DNA of 64,000 nucleotides from Cohaesibacter marisflavi (lineage in GTDB: Bacteria > Pseudomonadota > Alphaproteobacteria > Rhizobiales > Cohaesibacteraceae), in the NCBI RefSeq assembly GCF_900115225.1, contig NZ_FOVR01000001.1:434001-498000 (forward strand). The letters are read 5' to 3'. The notes under the pieces were generated by a model. The model saw only the letters and a program-made list of their open reading frames with translations. It had not been told where the DNA came from and did not search any database. Below are positions 62,230-64,000 of the stretch, one piece after another. A program made the position numbers and the translations under genes. Position 1 is the first letter of the stretch; each line of letters opens with the position of its first letter.

Positions 62230-62722
62230 TGGGGAGGGGGGGGCGGTCAAATCTTCCCAACTCCACCCCCTGCGGACCGGCGGGGTAGAACCATTTTTAC
62301 GGGGCTTGAATTTAAAAGAGAAAACCCATTAAGTGTATGAATTTATTTATTTTATTGTCATGAAAAATTATTTTCTGAATAATTTGGAGCGGCGCGAGAT
62401 ACCGTTAGATTGCCAAAGAAGGCGGCGGGAGTAGAGACCTAAGGTCTTTTGCTTAATTCCAAAATTGCAACTTTAATCAGATAAGACATAAATTCGTCTC
62501 CCAAGTCTTCAGATACAAATAGAGCATTTAGAAGATGCTCCTGCAATTGCTGGATTGGCATTTTCTGAGAAGAAGAATGGCAAGCAGATGAGTTTGAGAT
62601 ATTGTACATCATTTACAACCCTGTTGAAAATTTGAGTGGTATTAGATAAAATTACAACTGTTTTAAATTGATCGTATATGGAAATAATCTGGAAAAATTT
62701 TTTATTTAAGGAATTGAATTTT
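62230..62722. other. 493-bp non-coding stretch after the HNH gene
   Basis: Begins with G-rich and GC-rich sequence (62231-62300) and changes to AT-rich sequence from about 62330. No terminase small-subunit frame was recognised. A plus-strand promoter candidate, TTGAAA (62624-62629), 17 bp, TAAAAT (62647-62652), lies before the last gene. The base-composition change hints at a junction between differently acquired segments. Confidence 0.4.
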
Positions 62723-63985
62723 ATGGGTAATTTAAATGCTAGATCCGGTGCCCATCTTAAAAGGCTGGCCATGGCACAGTCAGTGCAGAGCGCAATTGAC
62801 CTGCTCATCGAGGCAAGGGCAGAAGAGAGGGGAGTGGGAAAGTGTGATTTTCTCGAAAATCTGACTGAAGTAGACGCAAGTCATTGGAACAAGATTGTCA
62901 ACGGAAAGGCCACATTGACCTTAAATAAATTCAAATTACTTACTCAGCGTCTTTGCGTGACCGAGGAAGAAGAATATATAATTTTACAACATTATGAAAA
63001 AAATCGCAATTCTATCAAAGAAAATAGATTTCGTAAAAAGTCGTTCAATAATATGAGTCGATCTCAAATCGAAAATACATTTTTTTCATCTGGAGTTTCT
63101 TTCAAAGATTTATGTGATTATAATATTATCTTGAATTATATTAGTAATACTATAGAATTAGAGAGAAAAAAAGGAAACTTGCTAACCACAAGAAAATTAA
63201 TACTTTCGGTTCTGCTAAGCTTGAAACGAAAATATATCACGCTACCAGATTCTGTGATGGAAGATGTCGTCACTGAGTTACTTTCCAATTATGCATATGT
63301 TGGACATATTCAGGCTGACGATATATTGTTCAAAGATGCGCTCGGTGAGCTGGAGAAACCATTTTGGAAACAATGGGATAAAGGTGGATTGAGCGCGCTT
63401 CGTCTACATTTGTATAGGAGATTTTTTGATGAATTTCTTGGGGTCGACAAGAAAAAGATTTATCAGTATCAACTAAAAGCATATAAAATTCTTAAATCAA
63501 GTGACGTTAATGAGATGCGGTATCATCAAGTGATCGTCAATAAGAATAAAATGGATATTGATATTGGTTTTAAAAAAATAGAAGATCAAGAGAAATTGAA
63601 AAGAACTTTATTTATAAGGGATAAAGTTAATTATACTGATGAAGAACTGGCGATGGTGTCAAATATATACGCGATTTATTTGATGCGACAAGGCCGGTTA
63701 GATGATGCAAATGTTGTGCTTGCTCGTGCTATTACGGAACTTGACAAAAATCTCGGGAAATTTTCATGGGGAAGAGCGAATATAAGAGAACGCCAGGGTG
63801 TTTGTGCTCTCACAGAATTCGAACTGACTGGAAATATAGATTTAGCGGAAAGTGCACTTGGCTATTTTGATGATGCACTTCAACTTAGTCGGAGGTTAGG
63901 TAATACTATTTTTGAAGATCGCATTTTTCATGCTCGAATGCAGATTTTAGCGAAAAGCGGCATTTCAGCTAATGTGGCTGGATGA
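62723..63985 (+). CDS. AT-rich hypothetical protein, HTH and TPR-like appearance
   Basis: A 420-residue protein, much richer in A/T codons than the rest of the element. The ATG at 62723 (MGNLNARSGAHLKRLAMAQS) has AAGGA ten bases upstream. Residues about 35-80 (LTEVDASHWNKIVNGKATLT, LNKFKLLTQRL) resemble a degenerate XRE helix-turn-helix. The C-terminal half looks like TPR helices (YAIYLMRQGRLDDANVVLAR, then ALGYFDDALQLSRRLG). Such HTH-TPR proteins can be peptide-sensing regulators, but I recognise no family. It ends 15 bp before the window edge. Confidence 0.65.
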   Translation: MGNLNARSGAHLKRLAMAQSVQSAIDLLIEARAEERGVGKCDFLENLTEVDASHWNKIVNGKATLTLNKFKLLTQRLCVTEEEEYIILQHYEKNRNSIKENRFRKKSFNNMSRSQIENTFFSSGVSFKDLCDYNIILNYISNTIELERKKGNLLTTRKLILSVLLSLKRKYITLPDSVMEDVVTELLSNYAYVGHIQADDILFKDALGELEKPFWKQWDKGGLSALRLHLYRRFFDEFLGVDKKKIYQYQLKAYKILKSSDVNEMRYHQVIVNKNKMDIDIGFKKIEDQEKLKRTLFIRDKVNYTDEELAMVSNIYAIYLMRQGRLDDANVVLARAITELDKNLGKFSWGRANIRERQGVCALTEFELTGNIDLAESALGYFDDALQLSRRLGNTIFEDRIFHARMQILAKSGISANVAG

Positions 63986-64000
63986 AAGATTTTTAAGAGT

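Overview
The window looks like the chromosome of an alphaproteobacterium, probably Hyphomicrobiales (rhizobial relatives, possibly marine). The evidence is the Agl-type alpha-glucoside locus, a complete phn C-P lyase locus with alphaproteobacterial accessory genes, a gapR homologue and many periplasmic-binding ABC importers. Species cannot be fixed from sequence alone. About the first 50.4 kb is ordinary chromosome; from about 50.6 kb to the right edge it is an integrated phage-like element.

Region 1 (1-9.5 kb) is an alpha-glucoside utilisation locus. A LacI regulator (aglR) and a GH1 beta-glucosidase (cut by the left edge) are divergent from aglE-aglF-aglG-aglA-aglK, which encode a binding protein, two permeases, a GH13 alpha-glucosidase and an ATPase. 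Region 2 (9.5-19.2 kb) is mixed housekeeping: a class III omega-aminotransferase with a divergent XRE-cupin regulator, a BASS-family transporter, a PCu(A)C copper chaperone, a MenA-like prenyltransferase, a DUF4202-like protein, a convergent hybrid histidine kinase/LuxR response regulator pair, a small conserved protein and a PEBP protein.

Region 3 (19.4-33.6 kb) is a full phosphonate catabolism locus: phnF divergent from phnGHIJKL plus a hexapeptide-repeat transferase, then phnC-phnD-phnE1-phnE2-DUF1045-phnM-phnN. A putative PhnF operator and a putative Pho box fall at the heads of the two blocks. Together these import phosphonates, convert them through C-P lyase and recycle the ribose phosphate product.

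Region 4 (34.6-50.4 kb) looks like one regulon for an unidentified amide, peptide-like or cyclic-imide nitrogen compound. A minus-strand run from 47.1 to 34.65 kb encodes an M24 protein, a dipeptide-type ABC importer (SBP, two permeases, fused DppD-DppF ATPase), an M20 protein, a second M24, a glutamine-amidotransferase-like protein, a third M24, a DapA-family lyase and an SDR. A divergent FCD-GntR regulator is coupled to an N-carbamoyl-amino-acid-hydrolase-like enzyme, followed by a PxpA (5-oxoprolinase subunit A) homologue. The same TGGTATACCA palindrome sits before the long operon and before pxpA. The three M24 proteins and the M20 protein have lost many canonical metal ligands, suggesting creatinase-like chemistry.

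Region 5 (50.585 kb to the end) is a temperate-phage-like element inserted in a tRNA-Gln(CUG) gene, of which only the 3' half is seen. It carries int, an overlapping xis-like gene, a nuclease, gapR and a repressor/Cro-like divergent switch. Four related 17-bp operators lie at two loci. A rightward early operon follows with a DnaA-domain-IV protein, small genes, a methyltransferase-like protein and an O-like replication protein with an internal iteron/AT-rich candidate origin, ending in an HNH nuclease. Antisense cargo genes (pentapeptide-repeat membrane protein, membrane protein, TerB/BRCT-like protein, lipoprotein) interrupt it. After HNH, where terminase is expected, there is instead an AT-rich 420-residue protein of unknown function.
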